From NCBI RefSeq assembly GCF_022760755.1, contig NZ_JAIVFP010000001.1:2708001-2772000 (forward strand): DNA of 64,000 bases, written 5' to 3'. This DNA is from Candidatus Rhodoblastus alkanivorans. Lineage in GTDB: Bacteria > Pseudomonadota > Alphaproteobacteria > Rhizobiales > Beijerinckiaceae. The notes beneath the pieces were generated by a model. The model saw only the letters and a program-made list of their open reading frames with translations, searched no databases and was not told the DNA's origin. The position numbers were made by a program, and so were the translations under genes. Numbering within the stretch: position 1 is the first letter of the stretch; each line of letters begins with the position of its first letter. Below, in pieces: positions 56,618 through 64,000 of this stretch.

Positions 56618-58555
56618 ATGGTAGGCAAAGTCGCAATAGTGGAATCGCTCGGCGAGCGCGCCGTGCTGCTGCCTGCCCTGATCGCCGAGGCGCTGGCGGC
56701 CAATGACAGGCTCAAGATCCGCCTCAGCCTGTTGCAGGAGGCTTCCGCCCACGCGGCAGAGCCGGGGCGGACCGCGTTGACGCTGGAGAACGAGCGCCGC
56801 TCCGTCGGCCTCGACGACGCCGCTCTTGCCGCCACCGTTTCCGGCGCCCGGCCGCTCGACGCCGCGCATTTCTCGGCGCCGGGCGCGGCGCTGCTCGCGA
56901 GCGGCTTCGCCGCCGATCTCGACGCCATGTACGCGCCGATCGACGTCGCGCGCGGCGCGGCGGCCGGCGCCCTGAAAGCGCGGCTCGACGCCGTCGTGGC
57001 CGCCCTGCCCGACCTCAAGGACGATCGCGTCGCCCACGCCCAGGTCCTGGCCCTCGCCTCGGCGAGCCGCGAGGCGGGCGACAGCCTGCATCTCCTGGTC
57101 ATGGACCTGCATCGCGCCATCAACCGCCTCGCCGCCGAAACCGCGGTCGAGGACATCGACGGCGCCCGTGCGGCGGGCCTCGATGAAGGCTCTCGCGCCC
57201 GCGTAAAGGCTTTCATGCGCGGCTTGAACCGGACGGCAGGCCTCGCCTTCGGCCATCCCGGCCTCGCAACCACCGCCGGGCGGGTCGGCGCGCGGCTGAC
57301 GATCCAGAACGACATCGGCACGACCGACGCCCATGTCCTGGTCGTCCATGTCGAGGGCTTGAGCGCGACGACGACCTATACCGACGTCCACCGCCCGCGC
57401 GCGAAATTCTTCATCGCGCTTTTCGACGGCCAGGGCGTGGAGTGGAGCCCGCTCGGCGAAAAGCGTCAGCGCAACCTCGCGGAAGGCGAGGTCTTCTATC
57501 TGCTCAATGGCGTTTACAAGGCGCGCGACGAGGCCGACCTCGACCGTTTCCTCACCTTTCTCGGCTCGCGCATCGTCTTTCTGATCGACTGGAACAAGGC
57601 GCGCAAGGCGCTCCAGCTTTTCACCGGCAAGGGCGCCGCCATCGCCATCCTGCTCGACGCCGCCCGCGGCGACGACGGCCATCGCGCCTTTCTCGAACTC
57701 GGCGGCGCAGAGCTGGTTTATGAGGCGATCCGCAATGCCGCGTCCGGGCGCATCGCTTATGGCGTCCCGCTGGAGCAGGCGCTCGGCGACGAGGAGTGCC
57801 GAGGCTTCTTGCGCCATGTGCTCCATGTCGCCTGCGCGGGGCTAAAGGACGGGCTCTCGACCCGGCTGATCCGCGACGAAATCCAGGCCGACCTGTCGCA
57901 GCGGCTTGGCGCCGCCGAACGCGAATTGCTCACCGTCGCGCTGCGCCATCTCGGCCTGACCCGCATGCTGGCGGGCATGATCGAGACGGTTCTTTCGACC
58001 GGCGCGGCGGCGAGCGCCGACGAGCGGAAAAACCTCGCCCGCCGCGCCAAGGCGCTCGAAGCCAAGGCCGACCGCCTGACCCTGGAGGCGCGAAAGATTT
58101 TCGCGCGGTTGCGCGACGCCGACGATCTCCTGCCCTTCGTGGACGAGATCGAATCCGCCATCGATGCATTGGACGAAGCCGCCTTCCTGATCAGCCTCGC
58201 CGAGAGCGACGGCGTCTTCGCCGCCCCGCTCGGCGAACTCTCGCGCATCGTGACCGAATCCGCCGCGCAGATGACCCGCGCGGTTGAAGGCGCCCTGGTC
58301 GTCCCCAAGGGCAAAAGGCTCGACGCCGCCTTCGCCCTGCAATGCATCGCCGCCGTCGCCGATTGCGAGCGCGCGGCGGATGACGCCGAGCGCACTGCCT
58401 TCGCAGCCGTGCTCGCCCCGGCGCCGGCGGCGATGGAAGCACGCGTGCTGGTGCTCGGCCTCGAAATCGCCCGCGCTCTGGAGGATGCGACCGACCGCCT
58501 CGCCCATGCCGCCTTTTCGCTGCGGGCGCGGCTGTTGCAGGAGCTTTCGGCATGA
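56618..58555 (+). CDS. Large protein with C-terminal DUF47/PhoU-like domain
   Basis: 645 residues, soluble, Ala/Asp/Arg-rich. The C-terminal ~200 residues (from about KALEAKADRLTLEARKIFARL and ADDLLPFVDEIESAIDALDEAAFLISL) follow the helical DUF47 pattern of phosphate-transport accessory proteins related to PhoU. The N-terminal two thirds, with NDIGTTDAHVLVVHVEG and VFYLLNGVYKARDEADLDRF, is not familiar to me. I start at ATG 56618 (MVGKVAIVESLGE), preceded by CGGGA. It overlaps by 4 bases the PPDK-like gene that follows, so the two proteins are made together and may interact. No phosphate transporter gene lies nearby. Confidence 0.7.
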   Translation: MVGKVAIVESLGERAVLLPALIAEALAANDRLKIRLSLLQEASAHAAEPGRTALTLENERRSVGLDDAALAATVSGARPLDAAHFSAPGAALLASGFAADLDAMYAPIDVARGAAAGALKARLDAVVAALPDLKDDRVAHAQVLALASASREAGDSLHLLVMDLHRAINRLAAETAVEDIDGARAAGLDEGSRARVKAFMRGLNRTAGLAFGHPGLATTAGRVGARLTIQNDIGTTDAHVLVVHVEGLSATTTYTDVHRPRAKFFIALFDGQGVEWSPLGEKRQRNLAEGEVFYLLNGVYKARDEADLDRFLTFLGSRIVFLIDWNKARKALQLFTGKGAAIAILLDAARGDDGHRAFLELGGAELVYEAIRNAASGRIAYGVPLEQALGDEECRGFLRHVLHVACAGLKDGLSTRLIRDEIQADLSQRLGAAERELLTVALRHLGLTRMLAGMIETVLSTGAAASADERKNLARRAKALEAKADRLTLEARKIFARLRDADDLLPFVDEIESAIDALDEAAFLISLAESDGVFAAPLGELSRIVTESAAQMTRAVEGALVVPKGKRLDAAFALQCIAAVADCERAADDAERTAFAAVLAPAPAAMEARVLVLGLEIARALEDATDRLAHAAFSLRARLLQELSA

Positions 58556-60153
58556 AAGGCGAAACACCGGAGCTGGGCCTGATCGGCCTCGGCGGCAACC
58601 ATGAGCTGCCGCCGGCGCTTTACGGCTCGAAAGCCGCCGAGCTTGCGCGCATGAGCGCGCTCGGGCTTCCGGTTCCGCCAGCCTTCGCCCTGTCCGCCAA
58701 CCTGTGCGCGCCCATACTCGCGGGCGAGAAGCAGGCGTTCGACCTCCTGCGCGCGGGGCTCGCCGAAGGCGTCGGGCTTCTGGAGAGCGCGACCGGGCGC
58801 CGCCTCGGCGACGCGCGCGAGCCTTTGTTCGTGTCGGTGCGCTCGGGCGCGGAAAAATCCATGCCCGGCATGCTGGAGACCATTCTCGACGTCGGGATGA
58901 ACCCGACGAGCGCGCATGGCCTCATTCGCGCGACCGGCAACCCCCGCCTCGCCTTTGATTCCCATCGCCGTTTCATCCAGATCTATGCCCAAGTGGTCGG
59001 CGGCATGGTGGCCCAGCCATTCGAGGAGGCCTTGGCGCGCATGATGCGCGCGGAAGACGCCGCGCATGAAGGCGAGCTCGATCCCGAGGCACTGGAGCGG
59101 CTGGCCGGCGAATTCCTGGCGCTGGCCGCCGCCGAAGAGGCCGCGCCGCCGCCCGACCCTGTTGCGCAGCTCTTTTTCGCGGCGCGCGCGGTCTATCTGT
59201 CCTGGCAAAGCCCGCGCGCCATCCTCTATCGCAAGATGAACGGGCTCGAAAATCTGCTCGGCACCGCCGTCACTATCCAGACCATGGTTTTCGGCAATTC
59301 GGGCGGAGCGTCCGGCTCCGGCGTCGCCTTTTCCCGCGATCCCGCGACCGGCGCCAAACAGCTCTATGCCGATTTCCTGTTCGACGCCCAGGGAGAAGAC
59401 GTGGTCTCGGGCCGGCGCACGCCGGTTGACGCCGGAGCGCTCAAGCGACGGCTTCCCGAGGTCGCGGCCCAGCTCGCGGCCGGCGCCGAAACCCTCGAAA
59501 AAGACCGGCGCGACGTGCAGGACGTTGAATTCACCGTCGAGAATGGCAAGCTCTTCTTCCTCCAGACCCGCTCCGCCAAGCGCACCCCGCGCGCGGCGCT
59601 GAAAATCGCGGTCGATCTGGCGACCGAAGGCCTGATCGACAAAAGTGAGGCCCTGCGCCGGGTCACCGACGTCGATCTGACGAAAGCGGGCCGCGCCGCT
59701 TTCGTCCAGGCGGCGCCGGCGGTCGCCAGGGCGACCGTCGCCGCGCCCGGCGTCGCCTGCGGCCGCGCCTGTTTCACCAGCGCCCAGGCCGAAGAGGTCG
59801 CGCGGCGCGGGGAGAAAGCCATCCTGATCCGCCGCGACACCTCCACGGAAGATGTCGCGGGCTTCGCCGCCGCCGACGGCATTCTCACCGCGATCGGCGG
59901 GCGCACGTCCCACGCGGCCGTCGTCGCCCGCCAGATGGGCAAGGCCTGCCTCGTCGGCTGCGCGACGCTTTCCATCGACCCGGACGACCGCGCCGCTGCG
60001 CTCGGTGAAAAGCGCCTGCGCCAGGGCGACTGGATCGCGCTCGACGGAACCACCGGCGAAATCTCGCTGGGCCAGCGCGACATTGCGATCGCGGAAGCGA
60101 AGGAAAGCGCGATTTTGCGGCATTGGCGGGATGAGGACGCGCGGCGCCGCTGA
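58552..60153 (+). CDS. PPDK-like protein with only ATP-grasp and phosphohistidine domains
   Basis: 533 residues related to pyruvate phosphate dikinase. The ATP-grasp part has RSGAEKSMPGMLETILDVG near residue 100, GTAVTIQTMVFGNSGGASGSGVAFSRDP and LFDAQGEDVVSGRRTP. The swivelling domain has the phosphohistidine motif GGRTSHAAVVARQMGKACLVG with His454. PPDK of about 880 residues also has a C-terminal PEP/pyruvate barrel of about 350 residues; here the gene ends right after the swivelling domain and no barrel gene follows. A different phosphate acceptor must therefore be used. The tight overlap with the DUF47-domain gene makes that protein the likely partner. Confidence 0.85.
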   Translation: MKGETPELGLIGLGGNHELPPALYGSKAAELARMSALGLPVPPAFALSANLCAPILAGEKQAFDLLRAGLAEGVGLLESATGRRLGDAREPLFVSVRSGAEKSMPGMLETILDVGMNPTSAHGLIRATGNPRLAFDSHRRFIQIYAQVVGGMVAQPFEEALARMMRAEDAAHEGELDPEALERLAGEFLALAAAEEAAPPPDPVAQLFFAARAVYLSWQSPRAILYRKMNGLENLLGTAVTIQTMVFGNSGGASGSGVAFSRDPATGAKQLYADFLFDAQGEDVVSGRRTPVDAGALKRRLPEVAAQLAAGAETLEKDRRDVQDVEFTVENGKLFFLQTRSAKRTPRAALKIAVDLATEGLIDKSEALRRVTDVDLTKAGRAAFVQAAPAVARATVAAPGVACGRACFTSAQAEEVARRGEKAILIRRDTSTEDVAGFAAADGILTAIGGRTSHAAVVARQMGKACLVGCATLSIDPDDRAAALGEKRLRQGDWIALDGTTGEISLGQRDIAIAEAKESAILRHWRDEDARRR

Positions 60154-60449
60154 AGATATTGGCGCGGAACGGCGACGGGGCGACGCCGCCGCGCGGCGCG
60201 ACACAGGCGGCCGGCGTTTCGCGAATCCCTGAAAAGTCAATGAAACGTCAGATGGATGCGCGCATTCCGCCTAAATAAGTAGAAATTTATTTTGTAACGC
60301 AAAGCTGAAGATCAATATGAATATTATAAAAACAATGTGATCGTGTTACCGTGACAGATTCACGAATCGACCACTTTTCGTGCTTAGCAAAGCGGTCCCT
60401 GCATCGCACAGGGTCAAATGACCGAGAAAGCGAAAAGAGGAAGATCATC
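60154..60449. other. A/T-rich intergenic region before the Gln-rich protein
   Basis: About 296 bases with no gene. The first 90 bases are very GC-rich; the rest (60270-60350) is strongly A/T-rich, with AATATGAATATTATAAAAAC at about 60314-60333. It is the probable promoter region of the Gln-rich gene. No hexamers could be fixed. Confidence 0.5.
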
Positions 60450-61139
60450 ATGATACATTCCGAAACCTCGCAACCGAACGCCTTCCAGAACCCGCAGCAG
60501 CTTCATGCGCAAAACCTGCAGTTCCTCGCGCAGGCTCTGCTGCAGCAGGCTCAGAACCAGCAGGCGCAGCAAGTCCCGGGTCTGGGCGCGGTCGGACAGG
60601 GCGTCTTTGGACAGGGCGTCTTTGGACAGGGCGTCTTTGGACAGGGCGTCCATGGCGGTCAGTTCGGCAACGCCAATTGGGGCCCCCAGCGCCAGTTGAG
60701 CCCGCTGGACGTCAGCAACATTCTCCAGCAGATCGCGCCGATCCTTCCCCAGATCGTCGCCCAGGCGCAGCAGCAGCAATATCAGCCGATGGCCGCCTAT
60801 GGCGGAGGCCAGTATGGCTATCAGCGCAACCTGTCGCCGCAGGACGTCAATGAGGTGGTGCGGCAGATTCTACCGATGATCCCGCATGTCCTGCAATCGG
60901 CGCAGCAGCAGAACCCCCTCGCCCAGATGGGCTATGGCCAGCAAGGATTCGGCCAGCAGGGATCCGGCTGGCCCGGCCTCGGCGCCTATGGGGCGCAGCA
61001 AAATCCCTTCCAGCAGACACACTGGCAGAACAATGTTCAGCAGCGTCAGATGACGCCGCTCGACGTCCAGGAAATCGCGCGCCAGGTCTCCGAGACCATC
61101 GCCTTCAGCCAGAACATCGGCCAGCAGCGCACGATCTGA
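60450..61139 (+). CDS. Gln-rich low-complexity protein with three LSPxDV-type repeats
   Basis: 229 residues, about a quarter Gln, with no signal peptide or membrane span. Three similar modules follow one another: QRQLSPLDVSNILQQIAPIL, QRNLSPQDVNEVVRQILPMI and QRQMTPLDVQEIARQVSETI, separated by Gly/Gln/Tyr-rich linkers. Between residues 49 and 68 there is a tandem GQGVF run. The linkers resemble phase-separating or assembly-type low-complexity regions. I do not recognise a family. The ATG at 60450 follows AGAGG. The adjacent gene (61217) and the strong hairpin between them suggest a two-gene unit. Confidence 0.6.
   Translation: MIHSETSQPNAFQNPQQLHAQNLQFLAQALLQQAQNQQAQQVPGLGAVGQGVFGQGVFGQGVFGQGVHGGQFGNANWGPQRQLSPLDVSNILQQIAPILPQIVAQAQQQQYQPMAAYGGGQYGYQRNLSPQDVNEVVRQILPMIPHVLQSAQQQNPLAQMGYGQQGFGQQGSGWPGLGAYGAQQNPFQQTHWQNNVQQRQMTPLDVQEIARQVSETIAFSQNIGQQRTI
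60594..60653 (+). repeat. Four tandem 15-base repeats encoding GQGVF
   Basis: Three identical units of GGACAGGGCGTCTTT (60594-60608, 60609-60623, 60624-60638) and a fourth that differs in its last three bases (60639-60653). All lie in frame. A tandem array this perfect can expand or contract by slippage, so allele length should vary between strains. Confidence 0.9.
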
Positions 61140-61148
61140 AGACATTTC

Positions 61149-61172
61149 GCGGACGGGATCCTTCCCGTCCGC
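61149..61172 (+). terminator. Strong hairpin between the Gln-rich gene and the next gene
   Basis: A 10-base perfect stem (GCGGACGGGA and TCCCGTCCGC) with a 4-base loop begins about 10 bases after the Gln-rich stop codon. The bases after it (CTCCGCTTTC) contain only a weak T-run, so it may act as a partial terminator or as an mRNA-stabilising end that sets different levels for the two genes. Confidence 0.6.
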
Positions 61173-61216
61173 CTCCGCTTTCAAATTGACCGATTTGCAT
61201 AATTGAGGAGCAAAAA

Positions 61217-61705
61217 ATGGCTCAATCCCACCATGGCGCCCATACCGGCCATAAGGCGGAGCGCGGCGCGGAAAGCGCGAGCGACGATCTTCGCACGGTG
61301 TCTTCGGTCCTGCACGACATCATGCCCGTTCTCAACCGCATCCAGAGCCGCAACCCGCATGCCGCCGCCCTGGGCCTTTTCGGTCAAATGTCGGTCGAAT
61401 CGCTGGCTGCTGTCGCGCTGGTCACCGACCTGGGCGCGGACAGCCTGCGCCGCCTGACCGCATTTCTCGACGCCAACGCCGGAAAACACGAGGGGCTGGA
61501 AAATTGCGCGCCGGTTGTCGCCGCCGCGGCGCGGGCGCTTTCGGCGCGCGATTATGCGCAGGCCTTCACCCATATTTTCGACGCCTATCGGGCCATCGCC
61601 CTGATGCGGATGGAAGACCCCGAGATTCCATCGCCGAGTTCGGTCTCCGTCGTGATGGACGCCGCCCGCCCGGCGAACGCGCGCGACGACGGGACGCCGC
61701 ACTGA
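61217..61705 (+). CDS. Hypothetical helical protein, 162 residues
   Basis: His-rich start (MAQSHHGAHTGHK), then a mainly helical domain (LRTVSSVLHDIMPVLNRIQSRNPHAAALGLFGQMSVESLAAVALVTDLGADSLRRLTAFLDAN, quoted in parts). Preceded by GAGGAG. No catalytic motif or membrane span is visible. It is probably co-transcribed with the Gln-rich gene, about 75 bases upstream, but the hairpin between them suggests a lower or different level of expression. Function unknown. Confidence 0.65.
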   Translation: MAQSHHGAHTGHKAERGAESASDDLRTVSSVLHDIMPVLNRIQSRNPHAAALGLFGQMSVESLAAVALVTDLGADSLRRLTAFLDANAGKHEGLENCAPVVAAAARALSARDYAQAFTHIFDAYRAIALMRMEDPEIPSPSSVSVVMDAARPANARDDGTPH

Positions 61706-61903
61706 GACATTGTGCTTCCTTGAGAAAGGGCCAACCGCGGCGCGAAGCTTAAGCGCCGCGGGCGGGACCGCTTCGCGATCGCAGCGAATTTATTGCGGCG
61801 CAAAATTCATTCGAAATTTCAACGCCCTACCTAAAAGTGGCATGGCGTTTGCTGGTCCTCCGGCTAGAGTGTCGCCTCAGGCGCTGCGGTCGGAGGGTGA
61901 TTC

Positions 61904-62860
61904 GTGTTGCTGTCCCTGGGACTTCCCGGCTGTTTTTCCGACGGCGTCGCGCCGCCGGCGGACGGGCGTAACGGCGGACACGGCCGGAACGATCATTTTC
62001 ATCATCATCCCCACGCCGACCGGCCGCGGCGGCGCCCCGAATCTCTGGCCCGGCTCAAGCGCAGCCTACAGCACGACCTTCATTCCCAGAGTTCGGAACG
62101 CGTCATGGCCGGCCTGATCGGCCTGCACGCGCTCTGCGCCAAAGCCGCCGACAAGACGCGCAAGCCCGAATGGTCGCCTTCGGACATCCGGCACAGCATG
62201 CGTGCGACTGAACGCCGGCCGCATGACGCCCTGCGCGCCTTCGGGGCCAAGCCCCTGCGCTGCGCCGACGCGCCCGCCCTTTACGCCATCCTGCTGGACA
62301 TCTGCCTGCGCGCCGGCCTGACGCGCGTGCCCGAACTATTCCTGCTCCCCTGTCCCGGCATGAACGCCTATGCCCTCGGCGGCCGCGACAACGCCTGCAT
62401 CTCGGTCACCAGGGGCTTGCTCAGCGGTCTGTCGCGCGACGAAATCGCGGGCATTTTCGCCCATGAGGTCGCCCATATCCTCCATTGCGACAGCTCCGCA
62501 ATGAACTGGGCCGTCGCCATACAGCGGGAAATCGCTGATCTGGCGATGCGGGGCGTCAAGGATCTGATGACTCGCAGCCAGGATCTCGCCCGGATCGGCC
62601 CGCAGGCGCTCCTGCTCGCGGCGGCGCCGGCCATGGCCCAGTTGCTGATCTCCGCCCTGTCGCGAGCGCGCGAACTGGCGGCCGACGCCCGCGCCATCGA
62701 CCTGATCGAACATCCCAGGGCCCTGGTCGCGGCCCTGTGCAAGCTGGAATATTTCCACACCGGCCTCACGCCTTTCGACGCGCATCTGCGCCACGATCCA
62801 ACGATGCGGGCGCTCCACAGCCATCCCGGAACCTGGGAAAGAATCGCCCAGCTCGCCTGA
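61904..62860 (+). CDS. M48-family zinc metalloprotease
   Basis: 318 residues. The zinc motif HEVAH is near residue 188 (EIAGIFAHEVAHILHCDSS), and the downstream glutamate is in SRARELAADARAIDL, the M48 arrangement. Substrate-binding strand ACISVTRGLLSGLSRDEI. One hydrophobic segment (ALLLAAAPAMAQLLISAL) is present, but the N-terminal transmembrane helices of HtpX are missing. The N-terminal 45 residues are His-rich (NDHFHHHPHADRPRRRPE). The start is a GTG at 61904 after GGAGG. A cytoplasmic or peripheral protease is likely. Confidence 0.85.
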   Translation: MLLSLGLPGCFSDGVAPPADGRNGGHGRNDHFHHHPHADRPRRRPESLARLKRSLQHDLHSQSSERVMAGLIGLHALCAKAADKTRKPEWSPSDIRHSMRATERRPHDALRAFGAKPLRCADAPALYAILLDICLRAGLTRVPELFLLPCPGMNAYALGGRDNACISVTRGLLSGLSRDEIAGIFAHEVAHILHCDSSAMNWAVAIQREIADLAMRGVKDLMTRSQDLARIGPQALLLAAAPAMAQLLISALSRARELAADARAIDLIEHPRALVAALCKLEYFHTGLTPFDAHLRHDPTMRALHSHPGTWERIAQLA

Positions 62861-62958
62861 CGGCGCCCTCGCCCCCACGCCCGCGATTGTGCTTGGGGTA
62901 AAAGACGGCTTAACTCGGCCGGCGCTCGCGAATCGGGCGTGAAGCGGGAACGCCGCCC

Positions 62959-63987
62959 ATGGAAGAGGACCGCGCCGTGAAGGCGTCGCTCGTTTTGAGC
63001 ACGTTGCTGATCGCCCTCGCCGCCGCTTATTTCGCGCGGCCGATCCTCGCGCCGGTGACCTTCGCCCTGTTCACCGTCGCCATAGTCTGGCCGATCCAGG
63101 ACGCGATGCAGCGGCGCATCCCCAAACTGCTCGCGCTGGTCGTCACCCTCCTCGCGACCCTCGCGACGATCGCCCTCCTCGGCTTCCTGGTGATCTGGGC
63201 CTTCGGCCATGTCGGGCAATGGCTGGTGAGCAATACCGCGCGTTTTCAGGCGCTTTACGCCCAGGCCGCCGACTGGCTCGACGTCCACGGCGTTCCGGTG
63301 AAATCGCTGATGGCGACCAGCTTCAGCCCGGCATGGATCACCGGCGCCTTGCGCGGACTCGGCGGACAGGGCTACGGCCTGGTTTCCTTCGTCATCATCG
63401 CCTTCGCTTTTACCGTTTTAGGCCTGCTCGAAGTCGATATCGCGCGCGGCAATATCGAGCGGCTCGACAATCCCCGGCTGCGCGACGCCCTGCTGACCCC
63501 GGCGCAGGAGATTTCCACCAAATTCCAGCAATATATGATGGTCCGCAGCACCATGAGCGCGCTGACCGGCGCCGTGGTCTGGGCCTTCGCGCTGGTCGCG
63601 GGGATCGAACTCGCCACCGCCTGGGGCGTGATCGCCTTCGTGCTGAATTACATTCCCTTCATCGGGCCGCTGATCGCCACGATATTCCCCTCGCTGTTCG
63701 CGCTGGCGCAATTCGAATCGTGGAAGCTCGCCATCGTCGTCTTCGCCTGCCTGAACTTCATCCAGTTCTTCATCGGCAGCTATCTGGAGCCCCGCATCGC
63801 CGGCGCGCGGCTGTCGATGTCGCCGTTCATCGTCCTGTTCGCGGTGTTTTTCTGGAGCTTCTTATGGGGCATCGCCGGCGCCTTCATCGGCGTCCCCATC
63901 CTGATCGCGATCCTCACCATCTGCGCCGAACACAATTCGTCGAAATGGCTGGCGGTCCTGATGTCAGGCGGCGCCGGCAAGGGGTAA
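62959..63987 (+). CDS. AI-2E family transporter-like permease
   Basis: 342 residues with about eight hydrophobic spans. Family-typical segments: LIALAAAYFARPILAPVTFALF, SYLEPRIAGARLSMSPFIVLFAVFFWSFLWGIAGAFIGVPILIAI (quoted in part). Members include TqsA-like exporters and, in some bacteria, Na+/H+ antiporters; the substrate here is not known. The start codon lies in the reading frame without a recognised signal. The window ends 13 bases after its stop. Confidence 0.9.
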   Translation: MEEDRAVKASLVLSTLLIALAAAYFARPILAPVTFALFTVAIVWPIQDAMQRRIPKLLALVVTLLATLATIALLGFLVIWAFGHVGQWLVSNTARFQALYAQAADWLDVHGVPVKSLMATSFSPAWITGALRGLGGQGYGLVSFVIIAFAFTVLGLLEVDIARGNIERLDNPRLRDALLTPAQEISTKFQQYMMVRSTMSALTGAVVWAFALVAGIELATAWGVIAFVLNYIPFIGPLIATIFPSLFALAQFESWKLAIVVFACLNFIQFFIGSYLEPRIAGARLSMSPFIVLFAVFFWSFLWGIAGAFIGVPILIAILTICAEHNSSKWLAVLMSGGAGKG

Positions 63988-64000
63988 TTCGATCCGCTCC

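Noticed and set aside
61904-61939. Lipoprotein signal in the M48 protease (LPGC)
   Set aside because: The N-terminus has no basic residues and the residue before Gly is Pro, which does not fit a lipobox.

Overview
The window is GC-rich chromosomal DNA from an alphaproteobacterium, most likely in the Hyphomicrobiales (Rhizobiales). A Beijerinckiaceae/Methylocystaceae-like host is my best guess, but I cannot confirm it. The main pointers are a Usg protein, an RpoE-ChrR pair next to lipid-modification genes, a bacterial transglutaminase-like cysteine proteinase (BTLCP), a DUF2177 protein and two AlkB-type membrane monooxygenases. I saw no rRNA, tRNA, CRISPR array, prophage or intact insertion sequence. 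Most of the window is ordinary chromosome; the notable parts are several decayed genes and a few uncharacterised gene pairs.

Layout, left half. A secreted repeat protein (437-3919) is followed by trmFO. Next is a complete potassium-uptake operon with its two-component system: a 27-codon membrane peptide, then kdpF, A, B, C, D and E (5965-13950). A run of small proteins and a serine-hydrolase relative follow; the hydrolase lacks its nucleophilic serine. A reverse-strand operon carries metG, a TatD nuclease, an MBL hydrolase and a squalene/phytoene-synthase-like protein (20116-16153). After a PNPOx-like protein come a frameshifted alkB, queA (TTG start), a BTLCP protein, EcsC, a diguanylate-cyclase remnant and a YkgJ/truncated-haemoglobin pair. 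A sugar transferase, yjbQ and tyrS (ribosome site inside a GAAA-loop hairpin) close this part.

Layout, centre. folE precedes an RpoE-ChrR module. Convergent to it is a four-gene reverse operon (FAD oxidoreductase, DUF1365, cyclopropane-fatty-acid synthase, DUF2177), with a divergent DUF1295 gene. This resembles the singlet-oxygen regulon of Rhodobacter. Two promoter-like sites with the same layout (TGRACC, 18 nt, TA-rich box) lie before rpoE and before the lipid operon. Next to it a deletion scar joins the start of a DUF3429 gene to the last codons of a short-chain dehydrogenase.

Layout, right half. A periplasmic peroxiredoxin, a papain-like protease, an aminotransferase, a DsbA-like protein and an ABC-F protein lead into a glycan/lipid-carrier cluster (44610-51442: two glycosyltransferases, two methyltransferases, GtrA, a large membrane protein, a PAP2 phosphatase). 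Then come usg, a methyltransferase, a broken P-type H+-ATPase and a second AlkB relative. The most unusual pair is at 56618-60153: a protein ending in a DUF47/PhoU-like domain, overlapping a pyruvate-phosphate-dikinase relative that has only the ATP-grasp and phosphohistidine domains. A Gln-rich protein with three LSPxDV-type modules and its small helical neighbour, an M48 protease and an AI-2E family permease end the window.

Three single-base deletions in otherwise good genes (one in alkB, two in the H+-ATPase) may be true pseudogenisation or assembly error; raw reads would decide.
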